Positions 1-7,080 of a stretch of DNA of 12,799 bases are shown piece after piece (positions within the stretch are counted from its first letter, which is position 1; the number at the start of each line of letters is the position of its first letter). The DNA is from Burkholderiaceae bacterium. GTDB taxonomy: Bacteria > Pseudomonadota > Gammaproteobacteria > Burkholderiales > Burkholderiaceae_E. A program made the translations under genes and the position numbers. The notes under the pieces are model-generated. The model did no database searches. It had not been told where the DNA came from and saw nothing but the letters and a program-made list of their open reading frames with translations. The stretch covers positions 1-12,799 of the forward strand of contig JALQWJ010000024.1 of NCBI GenBank assembly GCA_023258775.1, given 5' to 3'.

Positions 1-445
1 GACCCATATAGTTATTGCGCTCTAGCCACCGACCCTCACGCACTAGCCTGTCCTTGGTGAAAAGTCGACCTGCAAGTGCAAATATAAAACTTAGTGCGGC
101 CACAGCGACCGGGCGGCGCACTGCAATGGGCGTATTAGTGGTGATGACACCTGCTTGGGCAAGACTGCGTATGTCGACTGAATCGTAACCAACCCCATGA
201 CGCGAGACCAGCTTAACCCGTTGGGCATCGCCTGCAAGACTTTGCGCAGTGACCTTGGGTGAACTGATGTGAATCGCGTCGTAGCGCGCCATGATTTCCG
301 GGGTGATTTCACGCACTGATTCAGGCATGAATTCCCATTGGATATGGCTTTGTTGATTTAATAATTCAAGCGGACCGTCGCCAAATGAAGCTTTGCCTTC
401 GGCATTGAGCAGGTCTCGGCTTAAGCCTAGGAAAAATGGCTTCAT
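1..445 (-). CDS. D-2-hydroxyacid dehydrogenase family protein, N-terminal part (cut by left edge)
   Basis: This reading frame is open from an ATG at 445 to the window edge, giving the first 148 residues. Visible residues cover the N-terminal substrate-binding half of a D-isomer-specific 2-hydroxyacid dehydrogenase, a family that interconverts 2-oxo acids and D-2-hydroxy acids with NAD(P)H. The segment RHGVGYDSVD (82-91) is the typical family signature, followed by TTNTP (102-106) and the long helix leading into the nucleotide-binding domain. In that helix the usual VAE-type glutamate is replaced (RRPVAVAALSF, 110-120), which I associate with a recognised subfamily rather than decay. The Rossmann glycine motif and the catalytic Arg/Glu/His lie outside the window. 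An AAGGA sequence nine bases before the ATG sits inside the end of the upstream aldolase gene, whose stop is only 3 bases away. The two are therefore probably co-transcribed and translationally coupled. The substrate is unknown. Confidence 0.88.
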   Translation of the reverse strand, partial: MKPFFLGLSRDLLNAEGKASFGDGPLELLNQQSHIQWEFMPESVREITPEIMARYDAIHISSPKVTAQSLAGDAQRVKLVSRHGVGYDSVDIRSLAQAGVITTNTPIAVRRPVAVAALSFIFALAGRLFTKDRLVREGRWLERNNYMG

Positions 446-448
446 GGT

Positions 449-1243
449 TTAGTTTCCTTGTTGCGCTCGCATGCTATCGATAAGATGCGCATAGCCTGCT
501 TGCAAAATTGCTGTGTCGGTGCCTGCCGCAATCATGCGATAACCAGCCTTTCTCGCTCTGCTTACCCAGGCTGTCGAGGTCGCCATAAAGCCTGCAACTT
601 TGCCATGGCGTGCAGCAGCCTCGGCAACCTGTTTAAAGGCCTCGTTGAAGGCAGGATGATCAAACTGACCCGCGATGCCCATGAAGTTGCTCAGATCGAA
701 GTGACCAAGCCACAGTACATCGACACCATCAGTGGCGGCGATCGCATCAAGTGCTTCCAGGCCGCGTTCGGTTTCAATTTGTGCAATTAATAAACTGCGC
801 TGATGGTAGGCCTGCATGGTGAGTTCCAGATCCCCGCTTTGGTAATCGCACTGGGCAAAACCAAATGCCGCACCCCTGCGTCCAAGTGGTGGATAGCGAC
901 TTGCTTGCACCATCTCAGCGGCTTGTTCGGCACTTTCAACCATCGGCACCATGATGCCGCGTGCGCCTAAGTCAAGTGCTCTTGCAATATAACTGTACTG
1001 ATTTCTTGGGACGCGGACCATGGGTGTAATTGGCAGCCCTCGGGCGCTTGCGATAAGCCACTTGAGGCTTTCAAAACCCAATCCAGTATGTTCCATATCG
1101 TAGATCACAAACTGAGCGCCAGCATTGGCAAGCATGCTTGTGATTCCCGGTGTGAAGCATTCAAAAATCATGGCGCCTTCGCTTGTTGCACCGCTGCGAA
1201 TATTCGGCGCAAGCTGATCGCCTGTTATTTGTTGATTAATCAT
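449..1243 (-). CDS. HpcH/HpaI-type class II aldolase (copy A)
   Basis: This 264-residue protein has the full length of the HpcH/HpaI aldolase / citrate lyase beta family. These TIM-barrel, divalent-metal enzymes cleave 4-hydroxy-2-oxo acids to pyruvate plus an aldehyde. Visible motifs are DMEH (49-52, His52 the likely base), RVP (77-79), GARGIMVPMV (93-102), the metal-ligand segment QIET (155-158, Glu157), and GHFDLS (180-185, Asp183 the second metal ligand). The last motif is normally G-P-x-D-L-S, so the His in place of Pro marks a subgroup. The gene starts 22 bases after sppA with a weak GGAT Shine-Dalgarno and ends 3 bases before the next dehydrogenase. That neighbour suggests the aldehyde or oxo-acid product is reduced, or the substrate is made, by the dehydrogenase. 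The true substrate cannot be read from sequence. The related aldolase at 4425-5216 belongs to a different branch. Confidence 0.92.
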   Translation of the reverse strand: MINQQITGDQLAPNIRSGATSEGAMIFECFTPGITSMLANAGAQFVIYDMEHTGLGFESLKWLIASARGLPITPMVRVPRNQYSYIARALDLGARGIMVPMVESAEQAAEMVQASRYPPLGRRGAAFGFAQCDYQSGDLELTMQAYHQRSLLIAQIETERGLEALDAIAATDGVDVLWLGHFDLSNFMGIAGQFDHPAFNEAFKQVAEAAARHGKVAGFMATSTAWVSRARKAGYRMIAAGTDTAILQAGYAHLIDSMRAQQGN

Positions 1244-1265
1244 CGCTTAATCCAATCATGTGTAT

Positions 1266-3185
1266 TCAGGGTTCGACCGAGCAAAAACAATGAGCCTGTG
1301 CCGACCATCTCTCCTCACTGCCAAGCCACTGAAGGGCCCAGCGCCCTTCATGATAAACCTCAGCAAGCAGGCCCTTGATTGGATCGTGTGAGGTCTGCGA
1401 TTCAAAGGCCTCGCTTTTAGGGCCTCGTCCTAGCATTTGCAAGCTTGATCCGAACCAGCGTTTGAGCCGCTCGCCAATCCATGCGCTGTCAGGCTGTAAG
1501 TAACGTACGCTCATCGATGAGACGGTTTTTGCCCGCGCTTTGGCTTTTGCGCCGTCTTCTTTGCTGCCGTCGGTGCTTGCGGCATCTGCAAGCAGTTTGC
1601 GCGCCGAGGCAATCGCAGCATCCAATCCACCGAGTTCATCAACAAGTTGGTGAGCTTGCGCTTGGGCCCCCGACCAAATTCGCCCTTGCGCAAGCTGCTC
1701 AATGCGTGATTGAGATTGATTTCTTGACTTTGCGGTGAGATCGATAAAGTCTTTATAAATATGCTGAATACGGCTTTCCACCAAAGACTTCATCCTCGGG
1801 TCAAGGTCGACTCGCGGGTCATAAGCGCCAGCAAGCCAGTGGCTTTGGTAGCCGCCTGTGCGGATCGACAGTTTATCCATTAAGCCTTGTGCGGTTGGCA
1901 GTAAGCCGAACACGCCAATCGAGCCTGTGATGGTGTTGGGATGGGCAATGATCCGGTCTGCCGACAAAGCGATCCAATAACCGCCTGAGGCAGCCAGATC
2001 GCCCATCGATACGACGACTGGTTTTCCGCTTTGGCGAAAGCGCTCGAGCGCATGGCGAATAAACTCTGAACCGACTGCACTGCCACCAGGTGAATCAACC
2101 CGCAGGACCAGCGCCTTGAGTTTTTCGTCTTCTGCTGCCTTGCGAATTTTCTCGGCGCTTTCGCGGCCGCCGATTACTTGCGCACCGCTGCCACGCTCGC
2201 GGATTTCGCCCTCGAGCACCAGCACGCCAATGTAATCACCCTCGCTTTTTGGGGGGTTGAGTGCGGCATAGTGCTTGCTGCTGATCTGCCTAAAACTTCG
2301 ATAACTTTCTTCCTTCACGCCTTCGCGGATGAGGCGCTCGCGCAGTTCGGGGTAGGGTTGAAGTCCATCGACAAGCTTCCAAGCAAGCGCGAGCTTGCCG
2401 GCATCGCCACCCAGGTTTTGAAGGGCATTCGGAAGACTTGCCATCAAGGCATCGATTCGGCCTTCAGGAAGGTTTCTCGCTTTTTCAATATCATGACTAT
2501 ATCGTTTCCAAAGATCTGAGATCACATGAGCTTCAGCTTCAAGCGCCTGTTGGGAAGGCCGATTCGCCACCCAGGGTTCGCCTGCAGACTTATAGGCGCC
2601 AACCCTTATCAAATGCGGCGTGATGCCTAAACGATCGAGCGCATCGCGATAATAATTACGACGACGACCAAAACCCTCGATTAAAAGTTCGCCCATAGGA
2701 TGCATGAAGACTTCTGTTGCCTGCGACGCAATCAAGTATTGGCGTTGGTCAAAGCGCGTGCCCCAGGCAATGATGCTTTTGCCACTCGTTCGAAACTCGG
2801 CGAGGCCTTTGGCCAGTTCGTCCATACTCGCAAGTCCGCCGCCCTCGAAACCATCGGTTAGTAGCAAGGCCTTGCTAATCTTGGCATCTTTTGCTGCCGC
2901 TCGTAGACTTTGGAGCAGTTCAGGCAAGACGACTTCACGCTTATCCTCATTGATGATGTCGATCAGCCATTGCTCTTTATCTTCGTTACTCGGGGCTTCA
3001 ACAAGGCGCCCTTGAAGTGAAAGCACTAACACGGTTTGGTCCTTGATTTCATCGCTGCCTTGAGCGAAGGCGAGCCAGAGGGCGCTCGCCAAAAGGGCCA
3101 AAAAGAGAAGATTAAGCGTGATGCGACGGCTTAGGTCGAGTGCTCGTGCCAATCGCTTGATCCATGATTTGATTCGGTCCGACAA
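1266..3185 (-). CDS. sppA: Signal peptide peptidase SppA, 67K type
   Basis: This is an inner-membrane serine protease that degrades cleaved signal peptides and has a tandem-repeat fold of the ClpP/crotonase type. The 639 residues match the long (67K) form. A membrane anchor spans about residues 22-41, preceded by an Arg/Lys-rich cytoplasmic N-terminus. The first half carries the general-base lysine in YKSAGEP (198-204, Lys199). The second half has RVDSPGGS (362-369) and the nucleophile in ASGGYW (399-404, Ser400), so the Ser/Lys dyad is intact. A charged Lys/Ala-rich linker lies at about 540-553, and the protein ends in a tail with two cysteines (Cys633 and Cys635). Translation starts at a TTG; no in-frame ATG lies nearby, and a GGGAG sits eight bases upstream, overlapping the stop of the HAD gene. 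It lies in a short-spaced run with the HAD gene and aldolase A, with no obvious functional link to them. Confidence 0.95.
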   Translation of the reverse strand: MSDRIKSWIKRLARALDLSRRITLNLLFLALLASALWLAFAQGSDEIKDQTVLVLSLQGRLVEAPSNEDKEQWLIDIINEDKREVVLPELLQSLRAAAKDAKISKALLLTDGFEGGGLASMDELAKGLAEFRTSGKSIIAWGTRFDQRQYLIASQATEVFMHPMGELLIEGFGRRRNYYRDALDRLGITPHLIRVGAYKSAGEPWVANRPSQQALEAEAHVISDLWKRYSHDIEKARNLPEGRIDALMASLPNALQNLGGDAGKLALAWKLVDGLQPYPELRERLIREGVKEESYRSFRQISSKHYAALNPPKSEGDYIGVLVLEGEIRERGSGAQVIGGRESAEKIRKAAEDEKLKALVLRVDSPGGSAVGSEFIRHALERFRQSGKPVVVSMGDLAASGGYWIALSADRIIAHPNTITGSIGVFGLLPTAQGLMDKLSIRTGGYQSHWLAGAYDPRVDLDPRMKSLVESRIQHIYKDFIDLTAKSRNQSQSRIEQLAQGRIWSGAQAQAHQLVDELGGLDAAIASARKLLADAASTDGSKEDGAKAKARAKTVSSMSVRYLQPDSAWIGERLKRWFGSSLQMLGRGPKSEAFESQTSHDPIKGLLAEVYHEGRWALQWLGSEERWSAQAHCFCSVEP

Positions 3186-3193
3186 GTCGCGAT

Positions 3194-3198
3194 CTCCC
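3194..3198 (-). promoter_or_regulatory. Shine-Dalgarno GGGAG that fixes the TTG start of sppA
   Basis: On the minus strand GGGAG begins with the last G of the HAD gene's TAG stop and is followed by eight bases and then TTG. No ATG or GTG in the correct frame has comparable support, so the TTG at 3185-3183 is taken as the start. Confidence 0.75.
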
Positions 3199-3875
3199 TA
3201 GGGGCTAATAAATTGCGGCAGTTGGGTCATATCGTCAAAGAGTGATGCAGCGCCTGCCTCAAGCAAAGCTTGTTCCAAATCTTGCAGCCTGGTGGCAGGT
3301 AGAAACCCAATAACGGTTGCGCCCGCTGCAACACCAGCTTTAACCCCAGTGGGTGAATCTTCGATAACTAAGCATCGCTTCGGATCAACTGCCAAATGTT
3401 TTGCTGCGGCGAGATAAACATCAGGCGCCGGTTTAGTTTGCGGCATCTCATGGCCGCTAAAGACTCGTCCCTCAAACCATGAGAGCAAACCGGTCGTACT
3501 GAGTTGTAATTCAATTTTTCTGCGGTCAGCCCCTGAAGCACAAGCAATCCGCCCATGCAGGCGTGGGTAGAGTTCGGTCAAAGCTTGTTTAATCCCTGGC
3601 GTCGCTTGGACCTTATTGCGCAGTGCTATATCGCGCTGCCTGCGAAATTCGGCGATCCATGTTTCATCAGGACGGCGACCCGAATATCGCTCGATGACAT
3701 CGAGCTCGTGCTGCAGGGCACGCCCAAGGAAATATCTCACACAGTCCTCAAAAGTCAGTGCCCAACCCCATTCATTTAAGCAAGTGGTGAGCACCTTGAG
3801 CGTGATGGGCTCGCTATCGACCAGCACGCCGTCGCAATCAAAAAGGATGGCGTCGTAGAGAAATCTGTTGTTCAA
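3198..3875 (-). CDS. HAD-superfamily phosphatase (beta-phosphoglucomutase / YieH-like)
   Basis: This is a haloacid-dehalogenase-type Mg2+-dependent hydrolase with an alpha-helical cap, probably a cytoplasmic sugar- or acid-phosphate phosphatase. All four motifs are present, numbered from the chosen start: FDCDGVLVDSE (12-22, nucleophile Asp13 and acid/base Asp15), CASG (111-114, Ser114), the motif III lysine in KPAPDVY (Lys148), and IEDSPTGVKAG (171-181, Glu172 and Asp173). I start at the TTG at 3875, giving 225 residues, because GGAAGGA lies six bases upstream. The longer reading from the TTG at 3890 would place this Shine-Dalgarno inside the gene and has none of its own. The stop is 12 bases from sppA, so this is probably the first gene of the HAD-sppA-aldolase-dehydrogenase run. 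The substrate is unknown; YieH-like gluconate-phosphate activity is one option. A beta-phosphoglucomutase cannot be excluded. Confidence 0.9.
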   Translation of the reverse strand: MNNRFLYDAILFDCDGVLVDSEPITLKVLTTCLNEWGWALTFEDCVRYFLGRALQHELDVIERYSGRRPDETWIAEFRRQRDIALRNKVQATPGIKQALTELYPRLHGRIACASGADRRKIELQLSTTGLLSWFEGRVFSGHEMPQTKPAPDVYLAAAKHLAVDPKRCLVIEDSPTGVKAGVAAGATVIGFLPATRLQDLEQALLEAGAASLFDDMTQLPQFISP

Positions 3876-3979
3876 GCGAATTCCTTCCAATAGCGGTGCA
3901 CCATGATTGCCTGAATACGCACTCGGTGCAAGAATGGACTATCCAACAACACATGCCATTAAAAAGCTGGAGACGATCA
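3876..3979. promoter_or_regulatory. Divergent intergenic region between the HAD run and the cupin gene
   Basis: These 104 bases separate divergent genes, so promoters for both directions are expected here. Toward the cupin gene, TTGCCT (3907-3912) and AAGAAT (3930-3935) sit 17 bases apart, each matching four of six sigma-70 positions. The heptamer CGGTGCA occurs twice in the same orientation at 3894-3900 and 3924-3930, exactly 30 bases (about three helical turns) apart. The left copy is part of a perfect palindrome GGTGCACC (3895-3902), and the right copy closes a short inverted repeat GCAC-tcg-GTGC (3919-3929). The right repeat overlaps the candidate -35/-10 spacer. This could be a regulator site, but no regulator gene is in view and seven-base repeats can arise by chance. 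Confidence 0.35.
3882..3888 (-). promoter_or_regulatory. Shine-Dalgarno GGAAGGA that selects the internal TTG start of the HAD gene
   Basis: GGAAGGA on the minus strand is followed by six bases (ATTCGC) and TTG at 3875-3873. It falls within the first codons of a longer TTG-initiated reading (from 3890), which has no purine-rich leader, so the shorter product is preferred. Confidence 0.7.
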
Positions 3980-4360
3980 ATGAGTACCCACACGCCCGGA
4001 TTCGACAAGGAAGTGCATTTAGGCCCTCTGGCCTCCCGCTATCTCGATGTTGATGCACTGCCCTGGGTACCCAGCAGGTTTCCCGGTATCGATATCAAAG
4101 TGTTGATGACTGATCCTTCGACGGGTTTGCACACCAGTCTTACACGTTTTGCCCCTGGCGCAAGCCTACCTGATCATGAGCATGTCGGTATCGAGCAGAG
4201 TTGGGTATTACAAGGACGTTTGGTCGATGAGGAAGGAGAATGCCGGGCCGGGCAGTTTGTGTGGCGACCAGCAGGTAATCGACACACAGCCCATGCTCCA
4301 GAAGGTGCACTTGTGTTGGGTTTTTTTCAAAAGCCAAACAAATTTTTTGATCAGGGCTAA
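3980..4360 (+). CDS. Single-domain cupin protein
   Basis: This is a 126-residue small beta-barrel protein with one cupin domain. Motif 1 fits the classical spacing exactly: Gly60, five residues, His66-x-His68, three residues, Glu72, six residues, Gly79. Motif 2 shows Gly91, Pro97-x-Gly99 and His102, so the full His/His/Glu/His metal set is present. The sequence GIEQSWVLQGRL and the proline-glycine turn resemble ChrR-type and acetophenone-dioxygenase-type cupins. A metal-binding oxygenase, isomerase or sensor role is possible and none can be chosen. I place the start at ATG 3980 because GGAGA lies just upstream; the frame is open to 3896 but those extra residues have no family resemblance. It is divergent from the HAD gene and convergent with aldolase B, so it is probably monocistronic. 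The 64 bases after it show no convincing hairpin terminator. Confidence 0.85.
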   Translation: MSTHTPGFDKEVHLGPLASRYLDVDALPWVPSRFPGIDIKVLMTDPSTGLHTSLTRFAPGASLPDHEHVGIEQSWVLQGRLVDEEGECRAGQFVWRPAGNRHTAHAPEGALVLGFFQKPNKFFDQG

Positions 4361-4424
4361 CGCGCAACAATCAGTTCGCAACATGCCTCAGCGCGCCGCC
4401 CTGGGTTTGGCTCATAGGGCTTGA

Positions 4425-5216
4425 TCAATACGGTCCTGAAGAACCGGGTCTGAGCGGGCTCCCGCGCATATCGGCAACCGCTGCTTTGGCGGCGAGATTA
4501 AGTAGTGCGTTGTCGGCAGCGATGGTGACCAAGTCAAAACCCCATTCGATGGCTTGCTTGGCGTATTCGGTGGTGCCGCAGTGAATGCCTGGGTGAACGC
4601 CGTGTTTTTTTGCAGCTTTTAGAATGGTTTTGATGGCATCGACGATCGGCGGGTCGGTTTGATCAAGCTTTGGAATACCGCCCAGTGATAAGCCAAGGTC
4701 CGATGGTCCGATATAAATACCATCAAGGCCAGGGGTGGCGAGGATATCATCAAGGTTTTGAAGCGCTTGCTTGGTCTCAATCATCGCGATCGCCAAAATA
4801 TTTCGGTTCGCTTCTTTTGCGTAGTCTGCGCCTGCGTACCAAAGTGCGCGCGTTGGCCCGAAGCTGCGATAGCCCTCCGGCGCATAGCGGACTGCGCCCA
4901 CAAGTGCTTCACACTCAGCCCTTGAATTGATCATTGGGCAGATAATGCCGTAGGCGCCCGCATCGAGCATTTTCATGATGATGCCAGGCTCATTCCAGGG
5001 TACCCGCGCAAGTGGCGTGGCTTGTGTTGTGCTGATCGCCTGCAGCATGGGCACTGCGCTGCTGTAGTCGACAAGCCCGTGCTGTAGATCGCAGGTTAAG
5101 GCATCCCAGCCAGCCTGCGCCATGTTTTCGGTCGCAATCGAACTTGGAATGCCCAACCAGCCATTAATGACCGCCTTGCCTTCTTGCCACAAGGTTTTGA
5201 CTTTGTTTTCGCGCAT
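4425..5216 (-). CDS. HpcH/HpaI-type class II aldolase (copy B)
   Basis: A second HpcH/HpaI aldolase family member, 263 residues. Motifs in order are DLQHG (43-47, with His46 and a Gln where most members have Glu), RVPW (71-74), GAYGIICPM (87-95), MIET (145-148, metal ligand Glu147), and GPSDLGLSLG (170-179, metal ligand Asp173). The DLQHGLVDY form belongs, as far as I recall, to a common branch seen in Burkholderiales, distinct from copy A. Family reactions are retro-aldol cleavage of 4-hydroxy-2-oxo acids to pyruvate and an aldehyde, with Mg2+ or Mn2+. The gene has an excellent Shine-Dalgarno, TAAGGAG six bases before the ATG. It is the last gene of the minus-strand block, 80 bases after the hydroxyacid dehydrogenase; those 80 bases hold no other clear signal. 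The dehydrogenase neighbour suggests a shared pathway. Confidence 0.92.
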   Translation of the reverse strand: MRENKVKTLWQEGKAVINGWLGIPSSIATENMAQAGWDALTCDLQHGLVDYSSAVPMLQAISTTQATPLARVPWNEPGIIMKMLDAGAYGIICPMINSRAECEALVGAVRYAPEGYRSFGPTRALWYAGADYAKEANRNILAIAMIETKQALQNLDDILATPGLDGIYIGPSDLGLSLGGIPKLDQTDPPIVDAIKTILKAAKKHGVHPGIHCGTTEYAKQAIEWGFDLVTIAADNALLNLAAKAAVADMRGSPLRPGSSGPY

Positions 5217-5296
5217 GAACGACTCCTTAGGTTTTTGGATCTGTAAGTTGCTAGCTAAGTTCTTGATTGCTGCTTATCGGGCGGCATGTGTTGGCC

Positions 5297-6280
5297 CTAG
5301 GTTGAACGGGTTTCAAAGACTTGAGGATTAACGGTGTGCTCGCGATTAGGTCTTCCGTCGAGCACCTCGATCACATTTCGCACGGCGCTGTAGGCCATTC
5401 GGTTCCACGCTTCCCAGGTTACCCCCGCCATATGTGGGGCGCTAATAACCTGAGGGAGTCGCAAAAGTGGATTGTCGCTTTGAGGCGGTTCGTACTCATA
5501 AACATCAAGGCCGGCACCGTAGAGTTTGCCGGATTGAAGTGCAGCCGCCAGCGCCTGTTCGTCGACAATGCCGCCCCGCGCGGTGTTAATCAGCACTGCA
5601 CCTTGCTTCATGGCAGCCAGTCGTTGTGCATTAAAAAGATTTAGCGTGGCCTCGGACTTCGGGCAGTGGATCGATACATAATCTGCCGTCGCTAAAGCTT
5701 CGTCCAGGTCACTGACTGGTCTTGCACCAAGACCGCGAATAATATCTTGCTGAATATTCGGGTCATAAACCAGTGTATTCATTTCAAGACCAACGCAGCG
5801 TTTGACCATCCGGCTGCCGATACGTCCGCAGCCAATAACCAGTACTGTTTTTTCAAACAAATCCACGGGGAAGTTTTCAAAACGACTCATCCATCGATGC
5901 GTGACCACACGCTCGTTAAGATCATGAATTCGCTTGGCAAAAGCAAACATGAAGGCAAGCGCCTGTTCGGCAACCGATACCGAATTGGCAATGCCCGTCA
6001 CCATGAGTGGAATGCCGCGGCGGGTTAGAGCCGGTACATCGATAGCATCGTAACCAACACCAACGCGCGCGATGACTTTCAGCTGGGGCGCTGCGTCGAG
6101 CTCAGGATCGGCAATAGGGGTGAGTCCCAAAATCGCAGCATGAACCTTTGCAAGTCTTGTTCTGAATTCGCTTTGTGTGATCGAAAACGCAAAGCGTTCA
6201 AAAACAATATCGTTTCTTCCTTCAGCTGCTTTAAAGGCATCAGGTGCAATAGTTTCAGGAATGAGAATGGTATAGCTCAT
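5297..6280 (-). CDS. D-2-hydroxyacid dehydrogenase, complete (phosphoglycerate dehydrogenase-like)
   Basis: This is a cytoplasmic NAD(P)-dependent enzyme interconverting a 2-oxo acid and a D-2-hydroxy acid (hydroxypyruvate, glyoxylate and similar are typical). The 327 residues carry ARVGVGYDAID (71-81), VAEQAL (103-108), the Rossmann motif GCGRIG (150-155), Asp173 at the end of the second strand (suggesting NAD preference), NTARGG (232-237, Arg235), Glu264 in YEYEPP, and the catalytic acid His283 in APHMAG. The catalytic Arg/Glu/His set is complete. I choose ATG 6280, not the longer frame opening at 6328, because GGAG lies six bases upstream and the start then overlaps the SDR stop as ATGA, implying translational coupling. 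It is related to, but well diverged from, the partial dehydrogenase at the left edge. It sits next to aldolase B, so it probably acts on that aldolase's substrate or product. Confidence 0.93.
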   Translation of the reverse strand: MSYTILIPETIAPDAFKAAEGRNDIVFERFAFSITQSEFRTRLAKVHAAILGLTPIADPELDAAPQLKVIARVGVGYDAIDVPALTRRGIPLMVTGIANSVSVAEQALAFMFAFAKRIHDLNERVVTHRWMSRFENFPVDLFEKTVLVIGCGRIGSRMVKRCVGLEMNTLVYDPNIQQDIIRGLGARPVSDLDEALATADYVSIHCPKSEATLNLFNAQRLAAMKQGAVLINTARGGIVDEQALAAALQSGKLYGAGLDVYEYEPPQSDNPLLRLPQVISAPHMAGVTWEAWNRMAYSAVRNVIEVLDGRPNREHTVNPQVFETRST

Positions 6281-7080
6281 AAGTAGCTCCGATTCCAGCT
6301 TGGGCTGATAACGATTTCGTTGATACAAACATGCTTGGGTGCAGTGGCTACGTGCAAAACGCTGCGCGCCAAGTCTTCAGACTGCAACATCTTTGCGCGG
6401 TCTTCGGCGCTCACGGGTACCGGACGCTTATCTAGAATAGGTGTGGCCACTTCGGCGGGACAAATCACCGTGGAGCGGATCCCATGACGAAACTCTTCTT
6501 GGTTAATGGCATAGCTCATGGCAACGACACCGTGTTTTGCAGCCGAATACGCAGGCCCAGATACTTTGCTCACAAACCGGCCAGCCCATGATGAGGTGTG
6601 GATGAGCAAGCCATCGCCCTGACGGCGCATGATGGGAAGTGCTGCAATCACGCCGTAAAAAGCTGATGACAAATTGCCTTCAATGACATAATTTGCTTGA
6701 TCGGCTGTTAAGACCGACCAGTTGCGTTCAAGCACATTGAGTCCTGCGTTATTGACCAGAATATGCAAGGCTTTATAGCGTTCATCAATTTCTGCAGCGA
6801 TTGCCATGACTCGAGCGCGATCCATCATGTCACCAGCGATCACCTTGGCATGGCCGCCCTTGGCATGAATCCGCTGAGCAACGGCGTCAAGCGTTTGCTC
6901 GCGCCTGCCCGTAAGAATGACTTTGGCGCCCGCCTCGCCAAAGGCGAGGGCGCAGGCCTCACCGATGCCTGAGCCTGCACCGGTTACCCAGACGACTTTG
7001 CCCTCAAGGGATACTTGTCCGAATGGCGCTTGCGCCACTTGCTTATTGTCTTTTCTGTCAATGACTTGATCACTTGCCAT
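6277..7080 (-). CDS. Short-chain dehydrogenase/reductase (classical SDR)
   Basis: This is a 267-residue Rossmann-fold oxidoreductase that interconverts an alcohol and a ketone with NAD(P)H. The cofactor loop is TGAGSGIG (33-40). Arg59 and Arg60 after the second strand suggest NADP preference. NNAG is at 110-113, Asn136 lies in the EGN segment, and the active site has Ser163 or Ser164 in HTSSWAG, Tyr178 and Lys182 (YSAAK). The catalytic tetrad is therefore intact. About 25 polar residues precede the fold, slightly longer than usual. AAGGAG lies 11 bases before the ATG, a long but acceptable spacing. Upstream are 106 bases (7081-7186) between this gene and the nitroreductase; I found no convincing promoter or terminator there, although the length leaves room for one. 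The ATGA overlap with the following dehydrogenase suggests that the two enzymes act on one pathway. The substrate is unknown. Confidence 0.92.
   Translation of the reverse strand: MASDQVIDRKDNKQVAQAPFGQVSLEGKVVWVTGAGSGIGEACALAFGEAGAKVILTGRREQTLDAVAQRIHAKGGHAKVIAGDMMDRARVMAIAAEIDERYKALHILVNNAGLNVLERNWSVLTADQANYVIEGNLSSAFYGVIAALPIMRRQGDGLLIHTSSWAGRFVSKVSGPAYSAAKHGVVAMSYAINQEEFRHGIRSTVICPAEVATPILDKRPVPVSAEDRAKMLQSEDLARSVLHVATAPKHVCINEIVISPSWNRSYL

Noticed and set aside
3876..3979. N-terminal extension of the cupin frame back to ATG 3896
   Set aside because: The extra 28 residues have no family resemblance and no Shine-Dalgarno, and would consume the promoter region; ATG 3980 has GGAGA just upstream.
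4361..4424. Bidirectional terminator between the convergent cupin and aldolase B genes
   Set aside because: The only inverted repeat (GCCCT ... AGGGC) has a five-base stem, a long loop and no T-run on either strand.
6281..6328. Longer start (6328) for the complete hydroxyacid dehydrogenase
   Set aside because: It would overlap the SDR gene by 52 bases; ATG 6280 has GGAG six bases upstream and a classic ATGA overlap, and the protein then begins at the first strand of the fold.
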